A DNA stretch of 64,000 bases, taken from positions 2,218,336-2,282,335 of the forward strand of contig NZ_FUWZ01000001.1 in assembly GCF_900167135.1 (NCBI RefSeq). Direction: 5' to 3'. Below are positions 8,767 through 20,500 of the stretch, piece by piece. Every line of letters begins with the position of its first letter. Position 1 is the first letter of the stretch. The position numbers were made by a program, and so were the translations under genes. Source of the DNA: Chitinophaga eiseniae (GTDB lineage: Bacteria > Bacteroidota > Bacteroidia > Chitinophagales > Chitinophagaceae). The notes under the pieces are model-generated. The model searched no databases and had not been told where the DNA came from. It was given only the letters and a program-made list of their open reading frames with translations.

Positions 8767-9753
8767 ATGAAACCCGGATTTCATACTATCGCGCATCACT
8801 ATGCTGTTAACCTAGTGCTTTACTTTCTTGGACTGCATAATATTAATATGGGACGTTTAAAAGTGCGTACAGCGTTGTATGCAAAAGAAACGTTCCCCGA
8901 ACTGTCTATACAGGTCATCAGTGTGGAATTGCAGGAATGGGGTATCCGGCATACGCTGAAAACGGCACCCTGCAGTATAACCGGTGCCGGCATTTTCCCA
9001 ACGATGGCTGTTGTCAGTATACAGGAACAGGAAGCGCTGGTTGTGGTGGAAAAAGTGGAAGGGCAACTGGTGCACCTGCAGTACGCTTCCGCAGACAGGG
9101 CTACCTTTGCTGTGAGTGAGCTGACAGTGCTGCATTACCTGGACATACACGGGATCGTTATTGACAAGGCATTCTGCGCATCCAATGAACAGGACGATTT
9201 GACTAAACGGGAAGCTTATGCGGATACTATTTTTGCGGTAGAAGATTTTTTTTCAGCGGAGGAGTGCGGCTATATGATCAATTATTGTGAACAGCATCAC
9301 CTGTTCAACAGAAGTATGACTGGGGCTGCAGACGGTACCAGCGAGGTGACCGGGAACAGGACCAGCTACTCTGCGTTTATTACTAACTGCCGGCAGGATA
9401 CGTTGTTTAACAATATTGTGGAACGGGCAGCGGATCTGATGGAAGTGGAAGCCGCATGTGTGGAAGATTTGCAGTGTGTGCGTTATGGGCCAGGGCAGGA
9501 ATACAGGCCACATTTTGACTCTTTTGAGAGAGGGCCGAAACGAAAGGCCACACTGTTGGTTTACCTGAATGATGATTTTGAAGGCGGAGAAACAATATTC
9601 CCGGAAATTGGCGTCAGTGTCAGCCCGCGGAAAGGAATGGCTTTAGCTTTTATGAATCTTGATGAACAGCACAATGATCTGATCTATTCCCTTCATGGTG
9701 GCGCTCCTGTTACGGATGGTACGAAGTTCGCCTGCAACATATGGATTCATTGA
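8767..9753 (+). CDS. Fusion of a degenerate C39-like domain with a prolyl 4-hydroxylase
   Basis: A 328-aa protein of two parts. Residues about 155-328 form an Fe(II)/2-oxoglutarate oxygenase of the prolyl 4-hydroxylase type. The metal ligands are His249-x-Asp251 (YRPHFDSF) and His310 (SLHGGAPV), with Lys320 placed to bind 2-oxoglutarate, and FEGGETIFPEIG is typical of the family. Residues about 1-135 resemble bacteriocin-processing C39 peptidase domains (LQEWGIRHTLKTAP, then FPTMAVVSI, then ALVVVEKVEG). The expected catalytic Cys is replaced in HHYAVNLVLYFLGL, and the usual His before the VVV strand is missing. The N-terminal domain is therefore probably a binder, not a protease. It sits directly downstream of a proline-rich GG-leader precursor, so it may hold the leader while the oxygenase hydroxylates core prolines. 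The oxygenase call is strong; the C39-like call is moderate. Confidence 0.85.
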   Translation: MKPGFHTIAHHYAVNLVLYFLGLHNINMGRLKVRTALYAKETFPELSIQVISVELQEWGIRHTLKTAPCSITGAGIFPTMAVVSIQEQEALVVVEKVEGQLVHLQYASADRATFAVSELTVLHYLDIHGIVIDKAFCASNEQDDLTKREAYADTIFAVEDFFSAEECGYMINYCEQHHLFNRSMTGAADGTSEVTGNRTSYSAFITNCRQDTLFNNIVERAADLMEVEAACVEDLQCVRYGPGQEYRPHFDSFERGPKRKATLLVYLNDDFEGGETIFPEIGVSVSPRKGMALAFMNLDEQHNDLIYSLHGGAPVTDGTKFACNIWIH

Positions 9754-10183
9754 TGAATACTTAAAATGTGCTTAAAATTCAATTAAAATCGGCTTAACCA
9801 ACGTCTTAATATAGTTCGGACTACTGCTGTTTCATTACTTTCATAAAAAAAACGCTGCTACTGTAAAATATTTTTTTCAATAGGAATAAAGCCGTAATAT
9901 TGATGGATAGGCACGATAGAAAACCCGATCGCAGAGCCATAATCTTTAAGCAAATCTGAGTAACCCGCATTTCAACCTGGCATAGTGGAAACAAACTGCT
10001 GAACGTGCATATGAGAATAATCACGATGACGATAGTCTTATTTACAGGGGCGTGACTAACGCTTGCCCTTCATCTTCATACGTGTATCGCTAAACGGTAG
10101 CTGCGAAGTTCAGCTACAGGGACCCTGTTTTTTCATGCAAACACGATAGCAAATCTAAAATCCAAAACCCAAAATCTTAACCG
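9754..10183. other. AT-rich intergenic region with one hairpin
   Basis: About 430 bases with no convincing gene on either strand. A 7-bp stem (GTAGCTG, 7-nt loop, CAGCTAC) occupies 10097-10117, and a GTTTTTTC run follows after about 18 bases. It could be a late terminator for the hydroxylase transcript or a leader structure of the metalloprotease gene. Confidence 0.4.
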
Positions 10184-11008
10184 ATGAAAAATCAAGCATT
10201 CTTTTTAATGATCTGCCTGCTGGCGGGTTCGTTCATCACTTCATGCCAGAAAGACAATAAACAAGGCAGTGCTGAAAAAGCCGATGTCTCCAAAGAAGTG
10301 CTGGCACAGATCAAGGCGAAAGGTTTCAGTACCAGCAACGTACATGCCGTAAAAGGCGGCTACCTTGTAGAAGGAGATATTTTTCTGAGTACAAAAGACC
10401 TCAGCAAAAAAGGCCAAACCAATAAAGTAAGAGTTGCCAAAACAGAACAGTATTCCACCAATAACCTGGTCTCCAGCCTGCCACGGATCATCACCGTGAA
10501 GGTCACCGGTCTGGGCACCGCCTTTGTACAAGGTACCGACCTGGCCATCCAGCGTTATAATGCGTTAAACCTCCGTATCCGGTTTCAGCGCGTTACCAGC
10601 GGTAGTGCGGACATTACCATCCAGGGTTTCTATGAAGGGCCCGTTGGCGGTTATATTACGTTGGGATCATCCGGTTTCCCCACCGACTTCGGCGATCCCT
10701 TTGATCTCATAGAAATGAATACCCATCCGTACGCCTATGGCAGCAGCCCCAACGTACAGTACGTGGGTTCTGTGATCCAGCATGAAATAGGACACTGCAT
10801 CGGTATGCGGCATACGGACTATATGGACCGTTCCTACAGCTGCGGCGGCGATCCGATAGACGAGGGCGATGGCGGCGTAGGTGCAGTATATCTGCCCGGC
10901 ACGCCCAGCTATCCGGATGCTAACTCCTGGATGCTCTCCTGCTCCAACGGCGGTAACCGTACCTTTAATGCTAATGATATCATTGCATTAAACTACCTCT
11001 ATCATTAA
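10184..11008 (+). CDS. HEIGH-type zinc metalloprotease lipoprotein (peptidase M57-like)
   Basis: A 274-aa predicted exported protease. A lipoprotein signal peptide ends at Cys21 (SFITSC). The zinc site is HEIGHCIGMRHTDY (His200, Glu201, His204, His210), the extended HExxHxxGxxH motif of metzincin-type enzymes. The spelling HEIGH and the overall length match the dual-action HEIGH (M57) family of Bacteroidota. The region between about residues 85 and 195 forms the rest of the catalytic fold. The protein should act in the periplasm or on the surface. It is on the same strand as the RiPP genes but 430 bases away, so a role in processing that peptide is only a possibility; general protein digestion is as likely. 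Confidence 0.88.
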   Translation: MKNQAFFLMICLLAGSFITSCQKDNKQGSAEKADVSKEVLAQIKAKGFSTSNVHAVKGGYLVEGDIFLSTKDLSKKGQTNKVRVAKTEQYSTNNLVSSLPRIITVKVTGLGTAFVQGTDLAIQRYNALNLRIRFQRVTSGSADITIQGFYEGPVGGYITLGSSGFPTDFGDPFDLIEMNTHPYAYGSSPNVQYVGSVIQHEIGHCIGMRHTDYMDRSYSCGGDPIDEGDGGVGAVYLPGTPSYPDANSWMLSCSNGGNRTFNANDIIALNYLYH

Positions 11009-11037
11009 GCCATCGATTACTTAGCTGCATGAAAAAA

Positions 11038-11064
11038 ATCCCGGTCACTACTGGTGACCGGGAT
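11038..11064. terminator. Strong terminator, best oriented for the minus strand
   Basis: An 11-bp perfect stem (ATCCCGGTCAC and complement) with a 5-nt loop. Read on the minus strand it is followed by a run of seven T, so it is a textbook intrinsic terminator for transcripts arriving from the giant operon and the small 43-aa gene. It can also stop the metalloprotease transcript, which ends at 11008. Confidence 0.82.
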
Positions 11065-11070
11065 ATGTAT

Positions 11071-11202
11071 TTACGCTTTCTTTTTAAACCGTTCAGGAAT
11101 TTCGTCCCATCCGTCGGGAGGGGGGACGATATAGGCGCCAACGATGAAAATCATTAACCCAAATGAAAATCCCACGAATATCTTAGCTGAAAGCGTACTC
11201 AT
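11071..11202 (-). CDS. Small single-pass membrane peptide, 43 aa
   Basis: A short open frame starts with ATG (complement of 11200-11202) and reads MSTLSAKIFVGF, then a hydrophobic stretch (FGLMIFIVGAYIV), then an acidic-basic tail PPPDGWDEIPERFKKKA. It is bounded directly downstream by a strong minus-strand terminator. The composition is what one expects of a real small membrane protein: a short polar start, one helix of about 20 residues and a positively charged end. It lies 312 bases after the last giant-operon gene on the same strand, so it may be transcribed from its own promoter or by read-through. I recognise no family. Confidence 0.6.
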   Translation of the reverse strand: MSTLSAKIFVGFSFGLMIFIVGAYIVPPPDGWDEIPERFKKKA

Positions 11203-11514
11203 TTTATCTGTTTAAATTATTGTAATCTGTTGTTGGCCACAGAAATAAAAATAACAATCCGCAGATTGTGTGCGATAATGCCTTTTGCCTCATAGGTGCA
11301 ATACAGAGATTTAAGGTATAGGATGGGTTACATCAGAACTATTCAGTTCCTATACAAATTCAAAATGGTTCCGCTGCAAACTTAATAATTAAAATATTCT
11401 GCGCCACTTTATTTCTGCTATTGATTTAATAATCAAACCATTGTACTAGCCTATGCGTGTAAAATCAATTCCGTAAACTCATCAAGTTGTTCTTTAGGAT
11501 TGTTACTCATAAAC
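11203..11514. other. Gap between the 3971-aa gene and the small membrane peptide gene
   Basis: No recognisable gene, but a 19-codon frame (minus strand, 11451-11510, starting MSNNPKEQLDEF) begins four bases after the stop of the giant gene, close enough for coupled translation. A weak 6-bp stem (TTGATT/AATCAA) is at 11421-11436. The rest is AT-rich and featureless. Confidence 0.35.
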
Positions 11515-14500
11515 TCAATTCCCTTGTATCTTATACACCAGTTGTTCAATATTCATCAGCGTATAGGCATTGCCGCTCACCTGCGAATACAGCTTCATCG
11601 AAAAAGCCCATTCTCCGCCTTTTTCCACCGGGTTATTCGTATCCTTCCATGTTTGTACCACATTGTTCAGCGTCGCGGCTGTATCGGCGGACAACGTCTG
11701 ATTAGGATACAGTCCTATCGGCAGGTAGGTCACCAGGCCATCATCATCACCGTCTGATGGCGCTACCAGCTCAAAGCCATACCGTAACTCAAACGTCACT
11801 TGCTGCCCTGACATACCGCTGCCAAATAATGCGTTGAAGCAGGCGTTCAGCGCGTCGGTGAGGGTATCGCCCAGCGCGTTGATGTTGACACGCTTACTGA
11901 AATTATTCAGCGGCGTGATCACGCTGGGGGCGATGATGGTATCGGTGGTAAAGATAAACGCCGGGTTGGTAGGCACGTTGTCCAGCAGGTTCTGGTTCCG
12001 CTGTACATTCATCTGCGTGCGCGCATTCTGTACCATGGCGAGGTTGAGATCGGGCCACACGAGTTTAAACACCGGCCAGCCTGCTGGCGGAAGCGAGATG
12101 TCGGGTGGTACCATATAAGTGGTGGCGTTTTGCTGAGGCGGCTGCATCTGCAGCTGTATAAACAAACCAGTAGAAGGTATCTGCACGTGTACTTCCGGCC
12201 ACGTGTTGTTGGGGCGGGGACTGGCATCCAGTTGCGTCAGCGTCAGCGAATCCAGGTCTTCATCATCGCGGTAGGCCACGCGCGCGTTGAAGGAGTAGCT
12301 GGACAGCGCTACCAGCAGGTCCCGGGGATGGGTATACAGATCGGAGGTTTTCAGGCGGGCGGACCAGTACTGCGCTACATTACCTGCCAGCGAGGCGAAA
12401 GTACTCACGGCGTTGGCCACACTGGTTGGGTCCTGTGTGCTGTTGCTGTCAGTCAGCGCCTGCAGCAGTGTCCACAGCGGATCGGCGACATTCACGTACT
12501 GCGCCAGCTCGGTAAACAGGTCCCTCGGTGGGGAAGCGAGCGCTTTCGGTGCATCACCCGGACCAAGATTGAATTCCGCCTTGATCATCACATAGTCCTG
12601 CTCCGCATGTTGATGCGTGTATACGAACTCGTAGTTCCACAAACTCAGCTTGCTGGCGTCCTGTGTGCCGTCGGGATAACCCTGTACCACCTGCTGCGAT
12701 ACGATCTTCGGCAGCGCCGGGAAAATCCGTAACGGAATAGGTACGTCTACATCGCCGGGATCGGTGTCATGCAACGCGGCGGGTTTGGTGATGCTGTTCA
12801 GCAACGGCGTAAACGTAAGCCAGTCGGACGCGTTGTAGCTTTGCGGCACGTTGTCACTGCTGATGTTAAATTCGAAATTTGACAGGTTGTACACGAAAGA
12901 ACCGGAAACATCTTTATGAAACGCCGGGTTGTCCAGCTGCAACAGGAAGTTTACATATGAATTTGCTTTGGAGAGATCTGTTTTTGCCGCCATGATCGTA
13001 AGTCCCGGTACGGAAGTGCCGTCGGCCGCCTTGATATCGGCCTGTCCGTAGAGGTTGGCGGGTGGTAGCGCCGGGTCATGCTGCCAGGCGGAATCCACGA
13101 TGGAGTCATACTGTACCACTACAGCAGATTCGTAGGTGCTGGCGAGGCTAACGCCCAGCATTTGCGTCATCGTGTCGGCAGCGCTGAGGAGCGCGGGCTG
13201 TTTATCCGGATCGGTAACATCCAGTACGGTGTTCAGTCCCGCCGCTATCTGCGGCATCAACGCGCGCTTGGCGTCCATCACTGTTTTGAGCTGGTCGCGG
13301 GTATCGGTGTTGTTGTACACTGCCATGGCGTAACCACCCGAAAGGAAGCGGTCCATGTCTTCGAGGAAGCGCCGTGCCCATAACTCTGCATCGATGCTCT
13401 GGTAAGAAATGTTCTGTGGTGTGCCGAGGGTGCCGTTGGTATTCAGCGGCGCTACCAGCACAGGACGGGTAACAAGGTTGCTGTACAGTGGCATCAGTGC
13501 AAAGAACCGTGGTTGTGCCTGACCGTTAACAGTAGTGGCGCCGTTAAGGGCCACGCGCTTGATGCCGTTGTCGTCAAATTCCACCTGCCACAGGTCCTGC
13601 ACTACGCCGGTTACCTGACCGGTACCCAGCCGCAGTTTCGGCAATGCGGCCATCATAGCATCGGTGAATTGATTATGGGTAAGGCTGCCACTGGCTTCGT
13701 CGCTGTCTACCGGTGGCGGAAAATCAGATTCCGCCATCGCTACAGGCCCTGTCCCGTGAGCAGTGTCGAAACCGGGGTAGATGAGCGAAGCAGGGCGCAG
13801 CAACCGTACAGAAACCTGCAACGGTCCTACTGGAACGGCATACGGGCCGCCCTGACCGATATTCACGGAAAGGTTGACCTGCGCCGGTGGTAGCAGTGCC
13901 ACAGCACCCTGCTTAAACAACATCGCGGCAGGATTGGCGTTCACGATATCGTCAGCGCTTACTAGTGCCATCGCATCTGCAAAGCGGGTAATAAGGCTGT
14001 TGAGCGTATCGTTTGCTGCGGTGTTGATGGTCACCGTGTTGCCCTCCGGGTCCGTCGCCTGCAGCGTTACATTGGGGGCGATCAGGTTCAGTACAGCGGT
14101 ATTGGCCAGCGCAAACGCCCCGGCGCTTACATTGTACAAACCAGGGATGGATTGTGGCGCAGTGACCTGTGCCAGTAACGCCGGCGGACAAACGAACAGC
14201 CCGCCCGGGTTCAGCTGGCCCGATGTTCCACCGATAGCACTCACAATATCAGCCAGTGTAGCGGAAGATACCTGCTCTTGCAGAGATGTTAATACAGTAG
14301 CAAAAGACGGATTGGTACCTGTGTTAACAGTATAGTTAGTACCACCTACTGGTATCACCAGGTCTATGTTGGGCAGCAGCGTTCCGGGCATGTTTTCATT
14401 CAGCATCGCCAGTTGCTGACCGGCAGCGCCCGGCGAAGCGTTGAAATTAAACCGTGCGGCAATTCCGTTCAGCGTATCAGTGGATACAATGGTGTATGGG

Positions 14501-17500
14501 ATACGAAGCTGCGTGGTATCTTCCGGCCAGGACAATGTGCCTGGCACGACAAACTTATTCGCCACGGGCAAGGCGAAGGTTGGATTGGCCTTCAGCAATA
14601 GCTCCACAGGACAGGCATACCGGTCGGCAAACTGCTGCAGCGTATCGGGCGTCTCGCTCGCAGCGATATTACTGAAGTCACCGAAGTAGATCAACGCGCC
14701 CGGATCGAAGAGATCAGGTGTAGTCAGGTTGTTGGAAACAAGATCGGTCACATTTACGCCAGTGTTGTTGTCTTTCAGCGTATCGTCCGGCTGCGCTACG
14801 TACGTAGGGATGGTAAGCAGCTTGTCCTGCGCAAATACACCTTCGATGTCCTTGTACTGGTCGGCCAGCGTAGCCACGGTAATATTCACGCCTGCATTGG
14901 CAAATAGGGCGATGACCTTATTGAAGGTATTGTTATCCGCATCTACCGTTACCACCACGTCGGTATCATCATCCACTTCGACGGCAAACTCAAATCCTTC
15001 CTCGAGAACAGGCTGGTCACTGTTGGCCACCGCCAGATCGCTGACCTGGGTGTAGTTGTCGGCAGACAGTTTCTGCATACTGTCTGTCGGATAGGTGGCG
15101 CCGGTATTGATGGTTTTAGCCGGAATGATGAGCACGGCGCCTATCTTCAGCAACAGCGTGTCGTTGTTGGTGAGCAAGTCGGTGGGCGTAGGAGTGGGCC
15201 ACCCTGCCGGCGGCAGTGCAGCGAGGCTGCTGATAGACAGATGCTCCACAAACGGATAATACGCCGGAACAACCGGTAAAGTGCTGCCAAACAGTTCTGC
15301 CAGCAAGGTACCCGCGTTGGCCATGGCCAGCTCCGCGTACCGTACACCGTATTGGGTAATGATATCACCCGGTGTGGCACATCCTGCGGGTGGGGTGGCG
15401 CGCAGCGTCGTCAGGCTATAGGTGACGGCATAAGAGCCGGCAGCATAGCGCCACAACGGAGTCTGGTCTACCTGCACGCCCTTGTTGCCATAAACAGGAT
15501 CGGAGAGGTAATGAAGCGATGATACCAGCCATGCATTCACGCCGGGTTGCGCCAACTGGTAATAGGACTGGCTGAACAGCTGCTGCTGTTGCGCGATCAT
15601 GTCTTTGTTCACATCGCCGCTCTGGGAGGGCGACGGCATCAGTTCAGCAGGCCTGGGTGTAATGACTGCCGTCAGCTGCGCATCGTTGTCTATTTTTTGT
15701 ACCGTGAAATATCTCGCGGTAGAGGGCCAGTCGCCCACACCGATCATGTTGTCGGTGTAGCCTACGTTAACAGGTGTTGTTCCCTGTCCGGTGCCATTGG
15801 CGCCGGTCCTGTTGCCTAGCACGTCACCGAAGCCGAACACAAAGTTAGCGGTAGGGAGTGCGGACTGTGTTCCGAAGCCCTGGTAAGGATCGTCTTTTGA
15901 TGGTGGCAGGCCGTTCACGTCAGGCGCTGCGAGTGTGGTGCCCGCTTTGATGAACCGCGATACCGGCATCACCTGGGCGTATTGCCAGTAAGGTTTCTCC
16001 GGGTCGTCCAGCAACCGGCCCGCTGCTTTTGCTTTGCGGAAGGCCCGTGCTTTTTGCCAGGGCGCTGACATGTCGGCATCGGAAGGATTCGGTATAACGG
16101 GCATGCCTGATGGCGGCGCTTCGAACGGTGAACCTGGTGATGATACTACGCTGTATGTCATCAGGCTGTACATCGTCTTCAGCAGTTTTTCGTTGTCGTC
16201 CGGCGTAATGTTGTCCGGATTGTTGGTGAGGAATTCAAAGCCCACATTGCCGGGTGGCACCAGTGCCTGTGTGACCGTTTCTGATGGGTCTGTACTACCA
16301 TTGCTTTCTATGTAGATAGATAATTGTGTACTGTCGGCACCCGGACCTATTAAAGCGCAGTTGTTGAACGGCAGGAGGGAACGGCCCTCGGGCGCTACTG
16401 TCTGCTGTGTGCCGGCGATGACCAGCAGTTGCAGCACAATATTGCCCTGCTGATCGAAGGCGCTGCCCGGCAGCGGTACACCCGGACTGAAATAATATCC
16501 TGTTCCGCCTACTACGCTGCCTTCCCACAACAGCAGCAGGAAATCGGCCAGCGAGGAAAGGGAAGCATAATAACCCGGATCTGCGGGAGGCCCTGTGGGG
16601 GCTTCTTTCAGCAATGCCGGCGGCCTGGAGATAGTGGATAAATTTGTTTTTACGAGGAAAGCATTGGCCGGGTCATTGGTGAGCACCGTTAAACCAGAAG
16701 TGTTGGTCGCATCCGGCGAAGGTGACAATAACAGGTACGCGACCGTTTTGTCGTCTGCTGGTTGCGATTGCAGCCAGCTGCTGAGTAACAGCAACTCGTC
16801 TCTCTTATCGGTGTCCACGCCCATTAAATTGAATTGTGTAGCGGTATCGTCCAGCCGCTTCATTTTGAAAGGAATGATAGCGCCGAAAGTGCTGTTGTTC
16901 ATCTGTATGGCTTCGCTGCCTGCAGGGGAGCCTTGCTGTGTGGCCAGTATCTCATACTGCGTGGTCACACGGCTCAGCGCTTTGTCGATAAGGTCCGGTG
17001 GCAGCATCCAGAGGCCGGCATTGCCGGTAACGTTCTGCTGGCCTGCTACCTGCGGGATAGGCAGCGCTACGGGCGATTGCAACTCGATGCGATGCTCCAG
17101 TCCATACGTGCGCGGTACTGTACCAATGATCTGCATCGCCGAAGGGGCGGCAGGCGTGGCCGGTACCGGCACCACGGAAAGTCCCGTCGCCGGCGATGCG
17201 TCCAATATGTTTTGATTGGTATAATTGTAGCTGAGCGTGGTAGTAGTGGTGGTGAGCAACACCATGCCTACCCTGAAAGTATCTTCGTTCAGCCCGGGAT
17301 TATATGTCAGCAGGTTGGGATATGTCTGTTCCAGTTCCGCCAGTGTTTGCCCGGTTTGTACGGTGATGGAATTGAACAGTTCAATCCAGGGCTGTCCGGA
17401 AGAAAGTGTCAGCGCCAGCGCAGTATCTGTGGGAGCGTCTTTGTTGACCGCCACGGTGAACTGCTGTCCGGTGAGGTCATACAACGGCAATGGTGCTGCC

Positions 17501-20500
17501 GGATTGGCTACCACATGACCATCTTCTGTCTTCAGGTCCGGCAGTTGCAGGCCCGACATCAGCATACGGGATGATTGATTGACGATGCTGGTGAAGCTAT
17601 CGCCGGTGAGTACGGCATTGATCAGTACATCGATGTCCTGCGCCGGCAGATGGTTTACGGTTAGCACGGTATCTTTTGCAAACAGACCCGGCACGCCTTT
17701 GAGCCTTGTGGCGGCGTCGGTGACCGATAGCCCGTAACTAGTGCTCAGCACGTTGAAGGTCAGTGCGCCGTCGTCAAACACGGCAGTCTTTGCATTGGGT
17801 ACGGTAACGGAAGCCACTGGCGCCAGTATGTTGGCTGGCCCGATCCAAACCGCCACATTGGCCCAATTATAGGTCCAGATACCGGTAGCAGGAGCGGAGG
17901 GATCGGTGTTGGTCCAGCTGGCGTCCAGGATCAGATGCCGTGTCAGCGATTCGATGGTGGACCCTGCCTCGATGGTCAGTCCCTGTTGTGCAGGAATGTT
18001 CCAGCTTTGTGTGCCGGCGGAAGTTACGGCGTTCCGGAAGACAGGCCACTGTGGAATGCCGGCCGGCGTAGTATCGCCAAAGTCCTGCTGGAAAGCCAGC
18101 GTAAACCCGATACGCTCCAGCGTGTCGCCCGGTATCGTCGTATAGGTGTTGCTGTTACCGGCGTCGCTGTAGGCTATCTGGTAGGCATTGGGTACGGTTA
18201 AGGAGTATCCGGGCGGTAGTTCTATCGTAGCAGGAACCGGTTGACTGGGGAACAGCGTCGCCAGCAACACTTTATTCTTTTCCGATATCACCTGTGCATA
18301 CCAGTTCGCCATTTCCGGCAGCGGTGTATCATTGAAGGTGGTGAGATCGGCGTACCGCACGAAAAAGGCCCCTGCCGTACGCAGTTGCACAAAGTCGGCC
18401 GGCGCATTGGTAAAAGTACGCTGCGGCAGATCGAAGGTGGCGCCGGTATTCAGTATGTTAATACCCGATGAGAGTTCAGGAAACGCAGGGTCATGGTAAC
18501 CGAGCATGTCGGCCACGGATGTTTGCTGAAACAGGGTAGCGATGTCCGTTAGTGTTTCGTCCGTAGCAGCCTGATGTACCAATGTGCCCAGCGTACACTG
18601 GTTGACATTGAAAGGTCTGTCCGCATTGTCCAGCCCCAGTATTTCAGGGGCTATGCCCAGTTTGATGTTGATGCTGGTGCCTACGGCGCTGTTACTCAAG
18701 GTGGTGATCAGCGTGGGATTGAGGAACGCCAGTTCTTCCGGCGTTGCGCCGAGGTGTTCGGCTACGCTTTCGATGGTATCGCCGGAGCTGATGATATACA
18801 CGACGGTAGCCGTTGGCAACGACGCTGCCACTTGTTCCAGGTTTTGTACTACGCCTTGTATGTCCTGTACTATGACCGTTGTATTGTCGAGATGTTTCTG
18901 CATTTCCTGCACGCCGTTCTGGATCACCATCAGGCAGAAATCGCGGAACATGAAGCTGGTGAATGATTCGTAGGCCGCCGGGTCGTCTGTGGAGGGTTTG
19001 CCGCCAGCTTCGCTGCCCACAGGAAAGTAGGCGCCCAGTAGTTGAGAAATAGCCCATTCATACCACGGCCCTATTTTATTTTCGGTACCGAAATCTACAT
19101 CGCCACCCTGGGGAGACGTCCAGCTGAGGAACGGCGGCATGGGTAACACCATCGCCGATTTCTCATCAGGGCGCGGATCGGTGTCGCCGCTGATCCATAA
19201 ATTGATATTCGTGCTGAAGAAGGTGGCGAGGTCTGTGATGGAAAGCCCGCTGGTCATAGTGTCAGGCAGGTCCAACTGCTCCAGTAACAATTGTATTTGC
19301 CCGGCTGTGACGGTATTTCCTTGCGCGGTATCGCGCGGCAGGGCGTTGACGGCATACAGTAATAATCCCTGTGTTAAGATATCGGCGGCCAGTAGGCTGG
19401 TGTCTTCATCAGTGGCGGTCATGGCGCTGTGTGCGGCACTGCGCCTGGCGCATGACGCGGCGTCCGTGGCGGTGGCAGGCATGCCGGTATCGGCAAATAA
19501 AACAAAGGCGCTCCTATAGACCGGATTGGGATTGTCGGGAACGGTATCGTCCCAGTTCACCGGCACACCAGCCACGGTAAAGGCCGGCAGTAATGTCAGG
19601 TGGGCATTGCGCGGTGAATCGGAAAATACTTTAATGCCCGGCTGCCAGTTCAGTACATACCCACTGTCGATGTCTCCTACAAGGAAACCCTGTGCCCGCA
19701 TGCGTTTCAGCGATACGTCATGGGTAGCGCGCATTGCTTTCAGCCGGCGGTAGTTGTTATTGCGTAAACGGAAGCTTTGATTGGAACGATAAGTCCCCGG
19801 CACATGGCCTTGTGCGGCCAGCAGTGATTTGGAGCTGCCGCTGTTGCTGCTGAGTATCCACGGCGTTGGCTGCGCAGTGCCCACCACAAATTGCAGCTGA
19901 AGTTTTACGCTGAAAGAGAAATGAAGCCGGACGAACAAAATTTTTACAGAGGCTTTTGCACTGACGGAGGCGGCCAGCGTCAGCACCATCGGCTGATAAC
20001 TCTCGTAAACAACGCTGATCTGCGCATACGCTTCCAGCGTTACAGACACTTTCACCACCGCAAAATCTACGGAGCCATATATTTTACCATGAAGTGCGGC
20101 AATACCCTTGCATTTGAAATAAGTGACCGACGCTGAACCGTTGCTGGTAGGATTAAACCATGCCAGCACGCCCTGGAAGATCACCTGTAACTCCACATAG
20201 GCGCCGCCGGAAAGAATGCCGGCGGTTATCTCCCGGCCTACGCCGGCGGCAATACCAATGCCCAGTTCTATCACCGGAGAAAAAGTACCGTTTGAAATAC
20301 GGGGGACCTGCGTGGAGGTATCGCCATTCAGCAGCCCGAAATAGAAACCACCCCGGCCAATGAAGACATACGCCTGCAGACTGAAGGAACGGGCAAAATT
20401 CTGATTGTAGGGGAAACCAAGGTCTATCTTAAAATTGCCGTTGGTATAAATCTCTATGACGATAATACCCAGGGTGATGGTGACCACGCCCAGTTGAATC

